Positions 8,169 to 17,051 of a stretch of DNA of 64,000 bases are shown piece by piece. The notes beneath the pieces are model-generated. The model had not been told where the DNA came from and did not search any database. It saw only the letters and a program-made list of their open reading frames with translations. Positions within the stretch are counted from its first letter, which is position 1. Each line of letters starts with the position of its first letter. Position numbers and translations under genes: made by a program. The stretch is from Cognatishimia activa (GTDB lineage Bacteria; Pseudomonadota; Alphaproteobacteria; Rhodobacterales; Rhodobacteraceae), in assembly GCF_001458335.1 (NCBI RefSeq), contig NZ_CYTO01000003.1:1-64000 (forward strand), given 5' to 3'.

Positions 8169-8813
8169 ATGATCCGTTTATTTATGGCAGCATTTTCAGC
8201 TCTGGCAGGGAAACCCGCAGTGGGGGCGACCGTTTCCGTGGATGCGGCCGCGGATATGAAGCTGACCGAAGCTTTGGTGGGCCTCAAAAGCGATCCCTAT
8301 ATCAAGCTGGCAGATGCCGAGCTGCGGATCATCTCGGTCTTTGATGAGCTCAGATACGACCGCGCCGATATGGATGTGCTCTCTGGCCCCATGCGGGACC
8401 ATGCGGTGGAGAAGCTGAAACCGCTGGGGTTCAAACAGGTGACGGGCAGCAGTTTTCTACATGCAGAGACCGGCATTCGGGTCCTGCTGCCAAAGTCCCA
8501 TGCGTTGGGCGGCTCCCCCTTTGACATCGCGCGCTACACGCCGCGGGGGGAGTTTGACTACTACCTGCTGACCCCAACGCAGGCGGCCTGCATGATGATT
8601 GACAGCTATTCCAAGATGAAAGCGCTCGAGCGCATCAAGGGGCTGATCAAAACCCAGCCGATCAATATCCTGCGGATTGCCGATTATCTGGAAAAGAAAC
8701 CGGTGCATGAGGATTTTGAGGACACGATTGGTCACTTGAAATTCGTGCAGCGGGAAGCGGTGGAGAGTGAGCCGTTGCGCAGGCGCCGCGCGCTGGGGTC
8801 GATGCGGCTTTAG
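8169..8813 (+). CDS. Conserved-looking protein of unknown function
   Basis: A 214-residue product not recognised as any family. The first residues MIRLFMAAFSALAGKPAVGA are mildly hydrophobic but do not make a convincing signal peptide. The rest is a soluble alpha/beta-like sequence with many charged residues and a basic C-terminus (LRRRRALGSMRL). The start is 42 bases after the desaturase stop codon, so both may share a transcript. Codon use is of the ordinary chromosomal type. A later start is possible. Confidence 0.6.
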   Translation: MIRLFMAAFSALAGKPAVGATVSVDAAADMKLTEALVGLKSDPYIKLADAELRIISVFDELRYDRADMDVLSGPMRDHAVEKLKPLGFKQVTGSSFLHAETGIRVLLPKSHALGGSPFDIARYTPRGEFDYYLLTPTQAACMMIDSYSKMKALERIKGLIKTQPINILRIADYLEKKPVHEDFEDTIGHLKFVQREAVESEPLRRRRALGSMRL

Positions 8814-8924
8814 TCGTGGTTTTAACCTTTCGCCATGCAATCGGCAGGCAAATGCCCGGTTTCCGCCACATTTCATATGCATCCTGAGACTGGACGCGGG
8901 GGTGTCCTATCTGAGGATAGTCAT

Positions 8925-9113
8925 ATGTATATGAGTCATATGGAAGACCTAGAGCGTAATCGCCAAATGAAGGCGATCCAACGCATGTTGCTGTCTGTCG
9001 TTGTTTTTGGCGCGATGGTCTGTGTTCTGGGCGTGATCGCATGGGTGTCATTGTCCGGTGTGAACACGGATATCAGTCTGTTGCTACCGCCAGCGCCAAC
9101 ACTGATTCAATAA
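8925..9113 (+). CDS. Small single-pass membrane protein
   Basis: A 62-residue product with one clear membrane helix (about residues 19-42, MLLSVVVFGAMVCVLGVIAWVSL) preceded by a charged segment EDLERNRQMKAIQR. GAGGA sits eight bases before the ATG at 8925; an upstream in-frame ATG at 8835 has no such site. Function unknown. It follows the orphan gene at 8169 after 111 bases. Confidence 0.6.
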   Translation: MYMSHMEDLERNRQMKAIQRMLLSVVVFGAMVCVLGVIAWVSLSGVNTDISLLLPPAPTLIQ

Positions 9114-9771
9114 CGCAAATTGCGTCGGTCGGACGCGTAACCGGCTGACGGTTTGTGCTTCCGGTAAGGCGCGTGCTTGCACGTGCCGATGTTGCGTTTG
9201 GGTGTGCGGGGTGAGTGGGTCTTGTTTGCCGGAATGCGAATGAATTGCGGCCTGAGAGCAGCAGAACCCGCCAAACTCCATCCAATTTTCAAAATGAGCT
9301 GTGCCAGCATTGATCCGCATGACGTGGCGAAGGTGGAAAAGAAAGAGCGCAGCGAGGCGCAGCTGGATAAGCTTGCCCGCGGGAAAAGTTTGAGAGTATC
9401 TTGCGGAGATAGGGCGCAGATTGTGAGCGTGTAGGCCGGGCTTCAGCCCGGCTTTTTTGTTGGTGGTGTTGGGATTGCCGGTGTTGCCGGGCTGAAGCCC
9501 GGCCTACGTTTCTGTTTTCCAGCGGTGCCACCAAGACAGTCGCAGAACAAAGCCGCCGCGCCAAGCTTCATGCCGGAGACATGCCTTCGGCATGAGTCGC
9601 CCTCTTGGGGCGGCGCTTTTGAGTGCGGTGTGGTGCCTGGATAGGTCGTGCGGGTTTGGCAGGGTTAAAGAGGGAAATTCAAACGCCTTAGCAATACGCC
9701 CAAGAGCTTGTGTTTTGGCCTTCTAGTGAGCGCGTAAAAAGTCTGACTAGTTAATGCGAGATATCCATAAT
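9114..9771. other. Intergenic region with REP pair, no firm gene
   Basis: About 660 bases downstream of the small membrane protein gene. A frame ending at 9434 (MSCASIDPHDVAKVEKKERS region, 46 codons from 9294) is open but unsupported. The segment holds an inverted pair of palindromes (9431-9507) and a short hairpin CATGCC/GGCATG near 9581-9595. No RNA gene was recognised. Confidence 0.5.
9431..9507. repeat. Inverted pair of REP-like palindromes (BIME-like)
   Basis: GTAGGCCGGGCTTCAGCCCGGC at 9431-9452 is (after splitting at its loop) the exact reverse complement of 9486-9507. Each unit is itself a palindrome with a GAA/TTC loop, and one side ends in CTAC. The left unit runs into a T6 tract and could also act as a terminator. 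Two REP units in opposite orientation are the layout of bacterial interspersed mosaic elements. Confidence 0.7.
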
Positions 9772-10029
9772 CTATTGTTTGCGGGTCTTTGCCAATTGAC
9801 TCAAGATTATAATGAGAATCGAAGTTACCACTGCGCAAACAAGAGCATTCAGAAATACAGTCGATCCACCTCCAAAAAGCATAAAGAAAAAAGCCATTGG
9901 AAGTGTAATCAAGCTCGCCCCCCACACCAAAGGTACAAAGGCGTCCAGTAGCCAAACAATTAATTTCGTTTTTGAATTTCCGTAATACCTAATGCATTTC
10001 GGTATAAATCTGCCGTAGATCATTGGCAA
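9772..10029 (-). CDS. Small two-helix membrane protein, AT-rich
   Basis: An 85-residue predicted membrane protein: a basic N-terminus (KCIRYYGNSKTK), a hydrophobic stretch at about residues 24-52 and another at about 57-78, then a basic tail LAKTRKQ. No family is recognised. It is on the strand opposite to the ribosomal genes, directly upstream of rplB, and is clearly more AT-rich than its neighbours, which suggests recent acquisition. It may not be a real gene. Confidence 0.45.
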   Translation of the reverse strand: MPMIYGRFIPKCIRYYGNSKTKLIVWLLDAFVPLVWGASLITLPMAFFFMLFGGGSTVFLNALVCAVVTSILIIILSQLAKTRKQ

Positions 10030-10097
10030 GGTGACCTAGATTTATAATCAATGTTAAGAGAATGGGCGAAGCAAGTTCGCATTGTGCGTCTCCCCCA

Positions 10098-10126
10098 TTG
10101 CCACCCAACCCCATCCCTGCTACACG
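10098..10126 (+). promoter_or_regulatory. Candidate promoter of the rplB block
   Basis: TTGCCA, a 17-base spacer and TACACG. The -35 element equals that proposed for rpsJ, but the -10 element is weak. The leader would be about 160 bases and contains a UUCG-type hairpin near 10180 (GGGACC TTCG GGGCCC, one mismatch). Confidence 0.35.
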
Positions 10127-10293
10127 CAGCCATCGCATTCGGCCTCAGATTCGTTCTGGGGCTGATTGCCTTTTCTACCGGGACCTTCGGGGCCCTTCAT
10201 ACGGTCACCCATTCTTCCAAGATGGGGGGCTAACATCGCGGGTACCGGCACCTCATAAGGCCAGCCCGCATTGCTAAACGGAAGACAGTAAAC

Positions 10294-11136
10294 ATGGCAC
10301 TCAAGTCGTATAAACCGACGACGCCGGGCCAGCGTGGGCTGGTTCTGATCGACCGTTCGGAGCTTTGGAAAGGACGTCCAGTCAAGTCCCTCACAGAGGG
10401 TTTGACCAAATCGGGCGGCCGGAACAATACCGGACGGATCACTTCTCGTCGTCGTGGCGGTGGCGCAAAGCGTCTGTACCGGATCGTTGATTTCAAACGG
10501 AACAAGTTTGATGTCGCGGCAACTGTAGAGCGGATCGAATACGACCCGAACCGGACCGCGTTCATCGCACTCGTAAAATATGAAGATGGCGAGCAAGCTT
10601 ACATCCTGGCGCCTCAGCGTCTGGCGGTAGGTGATCAGGTCATCGCATCTGCAAAAGCAGACATCAAACCAGGTAACGCAATGCCGTTCTCTGGTCTGCC
10701 AATTGGTACCATCGTGCACAACATCGAACTGAAGCCTGGTAAAGGTGGTCAGATCGCTCGTGCAGCGGGCACCTACGCTCAGTTCGTAGGCCGTGACGGT
10801 GGCTACGCTCAGATCCGCCTTTCTTCTGGCGAACTGCGCATGGTCCGTCAGGAATGCATGGCAACCGTTGGTGCGGTTTCTAACCCAGACAACTCTAACC
10901 AGAACTACGGTAAAGCGGGTCGTATGCGCCACAAAGGCATCCGCCCATCCGTCCGTGGTGTTGTTATGAACCCAATCGACCACCCGCACGGTGGTGGTGA
11001 AGGTCGTACCTCTGGTGGTCGTCACCCGGTTACTCCTTGGGGTAAGCCGACAAAGGGTAAGCGCACTCGCAACAAGAACAAAGCGTCGCAAAAGCTTATT
11101 ATCCGCTCGCGTCACGCCAAGAAGAAGGGACGTTAA
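10294..11136 (+). CDS. rplB: 50S ribosomal protein L2
   Basis: A 280-residue protein required for subunit joining and peptidyl transfer. The C-terminal [17 protein letters not shown] (about residues 225-241) contains the essential histidine, and the N-terminus [16 protein letters not shown] is typical. It opens the second ribosomal block; rpsS follows after three bases. Codon use is strongly biased, as expected for a highly expressed gene. Confidence 0.97.
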   Translation: MALKSYKPTTPGQRGLVLIDRSELWKGRPVKSLTEGLTKSGGRNNTGRITSRRRGGGAKRLYRIVDFKRNKFDVAATVERIEYDPNRTAFIALVKYEDGEQAYILAPQRLAVGDQVIASAKADIKPGNAMPFSGLPIGTIVHNIELKPGKGGQIARAAGTYAQFVGRDGGYAQIRLSSGELRMVRQECMATVGAVSNPDNSNQNYGKAGRMRHKGIRPSVRGVVMNPIDHPHGGGEGRTSGGRHPVTPWGKPTKGKRTRNKNKASQKLIIRSRHAKKKGR

Positions 11137-11139
11137 GAT

Positions 11140-11418
11140 ATGTCTCGTTCAGTATGGAAAGGTCCTTTTGTCGACTCTTATGTCCTCAAAAAGGCAGAAG
11201 CAGCTCGCGAGTCGGGCCGCAACGAAGTGATCAAAATCTGGTCCCGTCGTTCCACCATCCTGCCACAGTTCGTTGGCCTGACATTTGGTGTGTACAACGG
11301 TCAGAAACATGTTCCTGTCAACGTAACCGAAGAAATGATCGGTCAGAAGTTTGGTGAATATTCCCCAACTCGGACCTACTACGGTCACGCGGCAGACAAA
11401 AAAGCGAAACGGAAGTAA
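11140..11418 (+). CDS. rpsS: 30S ribosomal protein S19
   Basis: A 92-residue protein of the small subunit head. [20 protein letters not shown] and the later [20 protein letters not shown] are diagnostic. Three bases separate both its start from rplB and its stop from rplV, which points to one transcript. Confidence 0.97.
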   Translation: MSRSVWKGPFVDSYVLKKAEAARESGRNEVIKIWSRRSTILPQFVGLTFGVYNGQKHVPVNVTEEMIGQKFGEYSPTRTYYGHAADKKAKRK

Positions 11419-11421
11419 GTC

Positions 11422-11802
11422 ATGGGCAAGGCAAAGAATCCCCGCCGCGTGGCAGATAACGAAGCAATGGCAAAACTGCGCATGCTCCGTACTTCCCCGC
11501 AAAAACTGAACCTGGTTGCTGGTATGATCCGCGGCAAGAAAGTTGAGAAGGCTCTGACCGACCTGACTTTCTCCAACAAGCGTGTCGCTCAGGACGTGAA
11601 GAAATGCCTTCAGTCCGCCATCGCCAATGCTGAAAACAACCACAACCTGGATGTGGACGAGCTGATCGTGGCAGAAGCTTACGTAGGTAAGAACCTGACC
11701 ATGAAGCGCGGTCGTCCTCGTGCACGTGGCCGTTTCGGCAAAATCATCAAGCCATTTGCTGAGATCACCATCAAGGTGCGTCAAGTAGAGGAGCAAGCCT
11801 AA
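11422..11802 (+). CDS. rplV: 50S ribosomal protein L22
   Basis: A 126-residue protein whose hairpin loop reaches into the exit tunnel ([17 protein letters not shown], about residues 93-109). The stop codon shares one base with the rpsC start, indicating translational coupling. Confidence 0.97.
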   Translation: MGKAKNPRRVADNEAMAKLRMLRTSPQKLNLVAGMIRGKKVEKALTDLTFSNKRVAQDVKKCLQSAIANAENNHNLDVDELIVAEAYVGKNLTMKRGRPRARGRFGKIIKPFAEITIKVRQVEEQA

Positions 11803-12509
11803 TGGGACATAAAGTCAATCCGGTCGGCATGCGCCTGCAGATCAACCGTACTTGGGACAGCCGCTGGTACGCGGACACCAAAGACTACGGTGATCTTCTG
11901 CTTGAAGACCTGAAAATCCGTGAGTTCATCAAAACTGAGTGCAAGCAAGCTGGTGTTGCACGTGTGATCATTGAACGTCCGCACAAAAAGTGCCGCGTGA
12001 CAATCCACACTGCGCGTCCAGGTGTTATCATCGGCAAGAAAGGTGCAGACATCGAAGTTCTGCGCAAGAAAATTGCCGCGATGACTGACTCCGAGCTGCA
12101 CCTGAACATCGTTGAAGTACGTAAGCCAGAGCTCGACGCTCAGCTGGTTGGCGAGTCCATCGCTCAGCAGCTGGAACGCCGTGTGTCTTTCCGTCGTGCG
12201 ATGAAACGTGCGGTTCAGAACGCAATGCGTATGGGTGCCCTGGGCATCCGTGTAAACGTTGCGGGTCGTCTGGGCGGCGCGGAAATCGCGCGTACCGAAT
12301 GGTACCGTGAAGGTCGCGTGCCTTTGCACACTCTGCGTGCGGACATCGATTACGCTCACTCCGAAGCGATGACACCTTACGGTATCATCGGGATCAAAAC
12401 CTGGATCTTCAAAGGCGAGATCATGGAGCACGATCCAGCGGCACGTGATCGTCGTTCTCAGGAAGTTCAAGACGGTCCAGCACCTCGCGGTGCCGGCGGT
12501 CGTCGCTAA
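11802..12509 (+). CDS. rpsC: 30S ribosomal protein S3
   Basis: A 235-residue protein at the mRNA entry channel. It starts [20 protein letters not shown], has the KH domain with GxxG in [11 protein letters not shown] (about residues 68-78) and the C-terminal S3 domain ([20 protein letters not shown]). Starts on the last base of rplV. Confidence 0.97.
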   Translation: MGHKVNPVGMRLQINRTWDSRWYADTKDYGDLLLEDLKIREFIKTECKQAGVARVIIERPHKKCRVTIHTARPGVIIGKKGADIEVLRKKIAAMTDSELHLNIVEVRKPELDAQLVGESIAQQLERRVSFRRAMKRAVQNAMRMGALGIRVNVAGRLGGAEIARTEWYREGRVPLHTLRADIDYAHSEAMTPYGIIGIKTWIFKGEIMEHDPAARDRRSQEVQDGPAPRGAGGRR

Positions 12510-12523
12510 GGGAGACATAAGTT

Positions 12524-12937
12524 ATGTTGCAACCAAAGCGTACTAAATTCCGTAAGGCGCACAAAGGCCGGATCAAGGGCGATGCGAAGGGTGGTTCCAC
12601 TCTGAACTTCGGTTCTTTCGGTCTGAAGGCGACCACTCCAGAGCGTGTCACTGCGCGTCAGATTGAGGCGGCACGTCGTGCGATGACCCGTCACATGAAA
12701 CGTCAGGGTCGCGTATGGATCCGCATCTTCCCAGATGTGCCTGTAACCGCGAAGCCTATCGAAGTTCGTATGGGTAAAGGTAAAGGCTCTGTTGACCGTT
12801 GGGTCTGCAAAGTGAAGCCTGGCCGCGTGATGTTTGAAATCGACGGTGTGTCCGACGAAGTTGCGCGTGAAGCGCTGCGTCTGGCCGCAATGAAGCTGCC
12901 GGTGAAAACACGCGTTGTTCTGCGCGAAGACTGGTAA
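12524..12937 (+). CDS. rplP: 50S ribosomal protein L16
   Basis: A 137-residue protein near the A site. [19 protein letters not shown] and [19 protein letters not shown] are diagnostic. It ends the second ribosomal block: rpmC, normally next, is displaced by about 4.2 kb of other genes. Confidence 0.97.
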   Translation: MLQPKRTKFRKAHKGRIKGDAKGGSTLNFGSFGLKATTPERVTARQIEAARRAMTRHMKRQGRVWIRIFPDVPVTAKPIEVRMGKGKGSVDRWVCKVKPGRVMFEIDGVSDEVAREALRLAAMKLPVKTRVVLREDW

Positions 12938-12943
12938 GTGGTT

Positions 12944-12967
12944 GGTGGGGTGAAACCCCACCCTACG
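12944..12967. repeat. REP-like palindrome, copy 2
   Basis: Identical over 24 bases to 49-72: arms GGTGGGGT and ACCCCACC around GAA, followed by CTACG. Here it lies between the rplP stop codon and the rplP terminator. Confidence 0.75.
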
Positions 12968-12978
12968 ATGAGATTTGG

Positions 12979-13007
12979 CCCCCGGCGCGTAAGCGGCGGG
13001 GGTTTTT
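12979..13007 (+). terminator. Terminator after rplP
   Basis: Stem CCCCCG / CGGGGG extended by an inner CGC/GCG pairing around GTAA, followed by T5. It closes the second ribosomal block. Confidence 0.88.
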
Positions 13008-13173
13008 GTTTGATGCATTGTCGCGACCGAACCGAGGGGTGGAAGCGAAGCGCCCGCCCCGTGGGGGCGGTTCGGGCGCTGCCAAATCGCAGATTTGGCA
13101 TGGTGTATCATTGGTGACTTGAGTTTGTCTCTGACCCATGCTTCTGTCCGCCTCTCAACTGAGGACAAACCCA

Positions 13174-13815
13174 ATGGAAACCATCGCCCCATATCTCGCT
13201 TACATCGCTGCGCTCGGCATCGCCGCCGTCATTCCCGGTCCGGGTATTGCCGCCCTAGTGGGGCAAGCATTGGGCGGGAACCAAAAAGCGTCTGCCTTGT
13301 TTCTTGCAGGCATTGCGCTTGGGGATGTGACCTATCTGACGGTCGCGGTCATCGGCTTGGCAGCCATCGCCAAAACCTTTGCGAGCGCGTTCATTGTGAT
13401 CAAAGTCCTTGGCGGGGCGTATCTGCTTTATCTCGCCTATATGTTCTGGACCAGCGATGCGGGTCTGACCAAAGTGCAGCGCGCTAAAGAAAAGTCAGGC
13501 GCAGGATCTTTCGTTGCTGGCTATTTCGTGACACTTGGAAATCCAAAGACCATTGTGTTCTACCTCGCGCTGCTGCCGACGGTGATGGATCTCAACAATG
13601 TGCATTTCACACAATGGGCTGTGCTGGCTGTGCTGACCATTCTGATTATCTTTGGGGCCCTCGCGCCCTATGCCGTCCTTGCGGCCAAGGCGCGCAATAT
13701 GATGACACAGCCGTCTGCTCTAAAACGCCTGAACCGTTTCGCGGCGGCTTTCATAGGCGGGGCCGGGACCTTGATCTTGTCTGAAGCGGCGACGGCTGCC
13801 CTGCGTCGGGCCTAA
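13174..13815 (+). CDS. LysE/RhtB-family amino acid exporter
   Basis: A 213-residue membrane protein with about six hydrophobic helices. The N-terminal segment YIAALGIAAVIPGPGIAALVGQALGG contains the PGP signature of the LysE/RhtB translocators, and GYFVTLGNPKTIVFYLALLP carries the conserved GNPK. These proteins export amino acids or homoserine lactones across the inner membrane; the substrate is not readable. GAGGA lies eight bases before the ATG at 13174, so that start was preferred to 13138. Confidence 0.85.
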   Translation: METIAPYLAYIAALGIAAVIPGPGIAALVGQALGGNQKASALFLAGIALGDVTYLTVAVIGLAAIAKTFASAFIVIKVLGGAYLLYLAYMFWTSDAGLTKVQRAKEKSGAGSFVAGYFVTLGNPKTIVFYLALLPTVMDLNNVHFTQWAVLAVLTILIIFGALAPYAVLAAKARNMMTQPSALKRLNRFAAAFIGGAGTLILSEAATAALRRA

Positions 13816-13919
13816 GTGTATATGTCTTGAAATCTCGCGCGGCATACGTAGTATCCCGCGCACCAAGATCGTGACATCAAGGAACGCCATCCAACGCGAT
13901 CAGGCAATCCCCGAACCAA

Positions 13920-14390
13920 ATGAAAGCGACGCGAATGCAAGTTCAGTTTTTGCACGGAACCGAAATGGGTAACGCAGAATTCCTGTGTGAAGATCTGGAG
14001 AATTCCGTGCCTGAGGGCATCAGTACCAAGTGCAACAGTATGGAAGACGTTGCCCCAACGGACCTGAACGGCGACACGCTTTATGTTTTTGTCGTGTCCA
14101 CCTACGGCGCAGGGGATGTCCCGAACACGGCTCAGCCTTTCTATGAGGATTTGCAGGCGGCCAAAACCGATCTTTCCCATGTGCGGTTTGCCATGTTCGG
14201 ATTGGGCGACAGCAACTTCAGCGATACGTTCAACCAAGGGTCCGAAAAAGTCATGGGACTTTTAGAGGAATGTGGCGCGAAGCGGCTTGGCGAGCGCGGG
14301 TTGTTTGACGCGTCTGGTCCTGAAATGCCTGAAGACATCGCCGAGCCTTGGCTGCAAGGCATATTGGAAATGGCGTCTCAGTCCACCTGA
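13920..14390 (+). CDS. Flavodoxin-domain protein
   Basis: A 156-residue flavodoxin-like domain. The phosphate-binding loop HGTEMGNAE (about residues 12-20), the STYGAGDVPNTAQPF loop (about 60-74) and FGLGDSNFSDTFNQGS (about 93-108) match FMN-binding sites of the MioC/sulfite reductase/P450 reductase type rather than classical flavodoxins. It should carry electrons in the cytoplasm; the redox partner is unknown. An ATG at 13935 is an alternative start. It is followed after 97 bases by the OsmC gene. Confidence 0.8.
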   Translation: MKATRMQVQFLHGTEMGNAEFLCEDLENSVPEGISTKCNSMEDVAPTDLNGDTLYVFVVSTYGAGDVPNTAQPFYEDLQAAKTDLSHVRFAMFGLGDSNFSDTFNQGSEKVMGLLEECGAKRLGERGLFDASGPEMPEDIAEPWLQGILEMASQST

Positions 14391-14487
14391 TATCATTTGT
14401 TCCCATAGCGGGTCATTTCTGAAACAGTTCTCTCAGCGCGCGACAACAGCGCGGTTTTGAAAAGACTGATCCTTCAGGAGTGACCAA

Positions 14488-15081
14488 GTGTCTGACGACA
14501 AATTCTTCCATGTTGGCGAGCGCAATGACGACTTGCCCCAACCGACCCAATTTGAATCCAAACCCTTTAAAAAGGCCCGCCCGCCGGAGCCTTTGGAGTT
14601 TGAAGTGGTGCTGACCGCCGAAGCGACCGAGCGGCAGAAAAAGACCGGGGTTGTTCAGGTCAATATTCCGGGCTTCTCAGCGGTGAAGCTCTACTGCGAT
14701 GAGCAGACCCCGATTGGCGATGACACTGCGCCGCCGCCGTTGGCGTTTATGTGTGCCGGGATCGGGTTTTGTTTGATGACCCACCTGACGGACATCTACA
14801 CCGCGCGCAAAATCAACATCAAATCCATGAAGATTGAACAGAAGGTGGGTTTTGAAACCAACCTGTCCAATATGCGAGACCTTGGTCATACGACCACGGG
14901 CAAGATGCTGGGGATCGAGACGCATGTGTTGATTGAAAGCGATGAGCCAGAAGAGCGTATTCGTGATCTGATGGAAGAGGCCGAGAACGCCTGTATGGCG
15001 CATTTTGCGTTGCGCAATCCGATACCTTGGAGCTCGCGCCTAATGCTGAATGGTGATGAGTTGATGAGCCATTCTGGCTAA
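14488..15081 (+). CDS. OsmC-family protein
   Basis: A 197-residue protein with the OsmC fold: LTAEATERQKKTGVVQVNIPG, PPPLAFMCAGIGFCLMTHLTDI with a cysteine in the usual central helix, and a second cysteine in ENACMAHFALRNPI. OsmC/Ohr proteins reduce peroxides through such a cysteine pair, though many members have other roles. An acidic N-terminal extension of about 40 residues is unusual. Translation starts at GTG; CAGGAG lies at good distance and no better ATG is available. Confidence 0.75.
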   Translation: MSDDKFFHVGERNDDLPQPTQFESKPFKKARPPEPLEFEVVLTAEATERQKKTGVVQVNIPGFSAVKLYCDEQTPIGDDTAPPPLAFMCAGIGFCLMTHLTDIYTARKINIKSMKIEQKVGFETNLSNMRDLGHTTTGKMLGIETHVLIESDEPEERIRDLMEEAENACMAHFALRNPIPWSSRLMLNGDELMSHSG

Positions 15082-15099
15082 ATAGAGCTTGATAAAAGA

Positions 15100-15125
15100 A
15101 TGCCGGGCAAATTGCCCGGCATGTT
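15100..15125. terminator. Bidirectional terminator between convergent genes
   Basis: Nine-base stem ATGCCGGGC / GCCCGGCAT with a five-base loop and T-rich flank, between the OsmC gene and the minus-strand oxygenase gene that ends at 15126. Confidence 0.75.
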
Positions 15126-15746
15126 TCATTCCCATTTGTAATTGAAGCTGACCGAGATGCGTTCGTCTTCGGCCATGTTCATCGGCACTTCATGGCGCAG
15201 CCAACTTTCCCAAAGCAGCACGTCCCCCACATCGGGTTCCATATAGATGAAGTTCTTCATCTCTCGGCGCGCACCTTTTAAACGTGCCGGTGCCCCCATC
15301 ATCATCGCGTGGCGTGGATCTTCGAGCTTCAGCGCGCTGGTGCCCTCGGGCATCGAGACATAGGTTGTGCCAGAAATCACCGAATGCGGGTGGATATGGC
15401 TTCCATGAGAGCCGCCCTCTGGCAGGATGTTGATCCAAAGGTCTTCTAACTTCAATGTGCCTTGGCCCAGATCAAATTCCAGGTCTTTGGCAAATGCGTT
15501 CACGTGTTGATCCAGGACTTTCACCAGATCTGCAAAGATCGGGAAGCGCCAAGGCAAATCTGTGAGCGAGGCGTAGGATGTATAGCCCGGATAGCCATTC
15601 TCCTCGCACCATTCTTGGCCTGCGTCATCATCTTCTGCGATGACAATGCAGGAATTCTCTAGCTCTTGCGCGTCGATGGCCGGTTGGAATTCGGACAATT
15701 GCGCACGGTAGAGGCGGGTGACGAAGAGCGATTCAATCTGTGACAT
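15126..15746 (-). CDS. Putative 2-oxoglutarate/Fe(II) oxygenase
   Basis: A 206-residue protein resembling the group of small putative 2OG-Fe(II) oxygenases known as TIGR02466. The central SHGSHIHPHSVISGTTYVSMP supplies metal-binding histidines, VGDVLLWESWLRHEVPMN near the C-terminus the distal histidine, and ERISVSFNYKW the closing strand. Members are thought to hydroxylate peptide or small-molecule substrates. It is the only minus-strand gene in this gap of the ribosomal cluster. Confidence 0.72.
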   Translation of the reverse strand: MSQIESLFVTRLYRAQLSEFQPAIDAQELENSCIVIAEDDDAGQEWCEENGYPGYTSYASLTDLPWRFPIFADLVKVLDQHVNAFAKDLEFDLGQGTLKLEDLWINILPEGGSHGSHIHPHSVISGTTYVSMPEGTSALKLEDPRHAMMMGAPARLKGARREMKNFIYMEPDVGDVLLWESWLRHEVPMNMAEDERISVSFNYKWE

Positions 15747-15839
15747 AGGGGTTCTATAGCGCGGGTGAGGGCGGCGGAAAACCTTTGCTTTGCCCCTATC
15801 TTTAAAGCTGCTGAAATCGCGGGGCGGTAATCATTGGGC

Positions 15840-16259
15840 ATGTTACGACGCACGATTGATTTGCTTTTGCCCGCGCTGTTCCCGAGTTGGCGGTTTTTTC
15901 AACAGGTGGGGCCTTCGCCGAGGGTGGAGTATCGGGTGCTGCGGGACGATCAGAAAACGGATTGGGCGGAGAGCCATCCGATCCCCGATCACGTGGGCCC
16001 CTTGCAGATGCTGCGTCGTATGTTCTGGAACCCGGAACGCAATACCCAGCTATATATGGTGGCCTTGGCGGAACGGTTGGTATCGGGATTAGTCGATCAT
16101 TCGAAAGCAGAGTTGAACAGGCTGATTGCTGAACGGCTAGATGAGCATGACGGGCAATTGCAGTTTCGCCTTGTCTTTATGACGTCAGAGGCGGCAGGGA
16201 TCACGGGAACGGTGGTCTATGAAAGCGAGCTGCAGGACCTTGCGGAGCTGCGGGCATGA
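15840..16259 (+). CDS. Unknown protein coupled to HTTM gene
   Basis: A 139-residue product with no recognised family. The N-terminus MLRRTIDLLLPALFPSWRFF is hydrophobic and could associate with the membrane; the rest looks soluble and ends with a beta-rich stretch (QLQFRLVFMTSEAAGITGTVVYES). Its stop codon overlaps the ATG of the HTTM gene by four bases, so the two are translated together and probably work together. A TTG two codons earlier is a less likely start. Confidence 0.65.
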   Translation: MLRRTIDLLLPALFPSWRFFQQVGPSPRVEYRVLRDDQKTDWAESHPIPDHVGPLQMLRRMFWNPERNTQLYMVALAERLVSGLVDHSKAELNRLIAERLDEHDGQLQFRLVFMTSEAAGITGTVVYESELQDLAELRA

Positions 16260-16930
16260 GCTTTGAAGCCATGTTGCGTTTGAGCGAGGTGCTGCTTGCG
16301 CTTGTCGTTTTGCAAACAGCGCTAGAGCATTTCTGGCAGGGACGGGATCGTGCGCTTTATGCGGCACGGATCGCTCTTTGTCTTTGGGTTCTAGGCGGCT
16401 GGCATGCGGGGATTGCAATCGGTGGACTGTGGATTTCGAGTCTGATCCTGCTGCATCGCTTTGGCGGGCCTTACAATGGCGGGGCGGATAAGATGACGAT
16501 CTTGATCACGACCTGTCTGAGTGCGGCGCATCTTTTCCCGGATTGGGCCGAACTGGCGATGGCCTATTTGGCGGTGCAGCTGGTGCTGTCCTATTTCGTT
16601 TCGGGCTACGTAAAGATCAAAAACCCTGACTGGCGGTCGGGGCAGGCTTTGATCGATGTGTTTCGCTTTTCAGCCTATCCGGTTTCGGAACGGCTGCGGG
16701 GCTGGGCGGGTCAGCCGAGAGTGCTTTGGTTGATGAGTTGGAGCGTGATTGGCTTTGAGGTGATCTTTCCGTTGACCCTTCTGCATCCGCTCGCGCTCTG
16801 GATTGGGATGGCGGTGGCGGCGACTTTTCACTTTGCCAATGCCTGTTTGTTTGGACTCAATCGGTTTTTCTGGATATGGATCTGCGCCTATCCGAGTTTG
16901 ATTTGGTTCCAGGAGAGAGTGTTGGGCTGA
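16256..16930 (+). CDS. HTTM-domain membrane protein
   Basis: A 224-residue polytopic membrane protein with about six helices. The segments GGPYNGGADKMTILITTCL and SYFVSGYVKIKNPDWRSGQAL match the HTTM family (horizontally transferred transmembrane domain, related to the membrane part of vitamin K-dependent gamma-carboxylase). Bacterial members have no established reaction. The gene overlaps the preceding unknown gene by four bases. DCC1-type proteins, often found with HTTM proteins, occur here only at a distance (35265-35654). Confidence 0.72.
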   Translation: MSFEAMLRLSEVLLALVVLQTALEHFWQGRDRALYAARIALCLWVLGGWHAGIAIGGLWISSLILLHRFGGPYNGGADKMTILITTCLSAAHLFPDWAELAMAYLAVQLVLSYFVSGYVKIKNPDWRSGQALIDVFRFSAYPVSERLRGWAGQPRVLWLMSWSVIGFEVIFPLTLLHPLALWIGMAVAATFHFANACLFGLNRFFWIWICAYPSLIWFQERVLG

Positions 16931-16976
16931 AGTCCAAATTGCTTAAGAAAATATAGAGATTTCTTGAATCTTTCCC

Positions 16977-17005
16977 TTGCTCTAACCCCGTAACACTCCT
17001 ATAGA
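16977..17005 (+). promoter_or_regulatory. Candidate promoter of the rpmC block
   Basis: TTGCTC, a 17-base spacer and TATAGA. The predicted start near 17012 gives a leader of about 110 nucleotides before rpmC. Confidence 0.6.
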
Positions 17006-17014
17006 GGCGCATCT

Positions 17015-17051
17015 CACGATTCCCGGCGACGGGATTCGTGTGTTTTGTTTT
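17015..17051 (+). promoter_or_regulatory. Terminator-like hairpin in the rpmC leader
   Basis: Eleven-base stem CACGATTCCCG / CGGGATTCGTG with one mismatch and a GCGA tetraloop, followed by TGTTTTGTTTT. It starts almost at the predicted transcription start. A second pairing CACCAGA (17056-17062) with TCTGGTG (17098-17104) encloses a small AGGGTCACCCT hairpin. It could attenuate rpmC transcription, or terminate readthrough from the HTTM gene. Confidence 0.5.

Noticed and set aside
9177-9434. Plus-strand frame of up to 85 codons
   Set aside because: No ribosome binding site, no family, and it ends in a REP element; kept only as a remark in the intergenic entry.
10120-11115. Long minus-strand open frame (over 300 codons) across rplB
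   Set aside because: It mirrors a highly expressed gene with strongly biased codons, which removes stop codons on the other strand. The translation has no family features. The same applies to long antisense frames over rpoA, bztA and rpsC.
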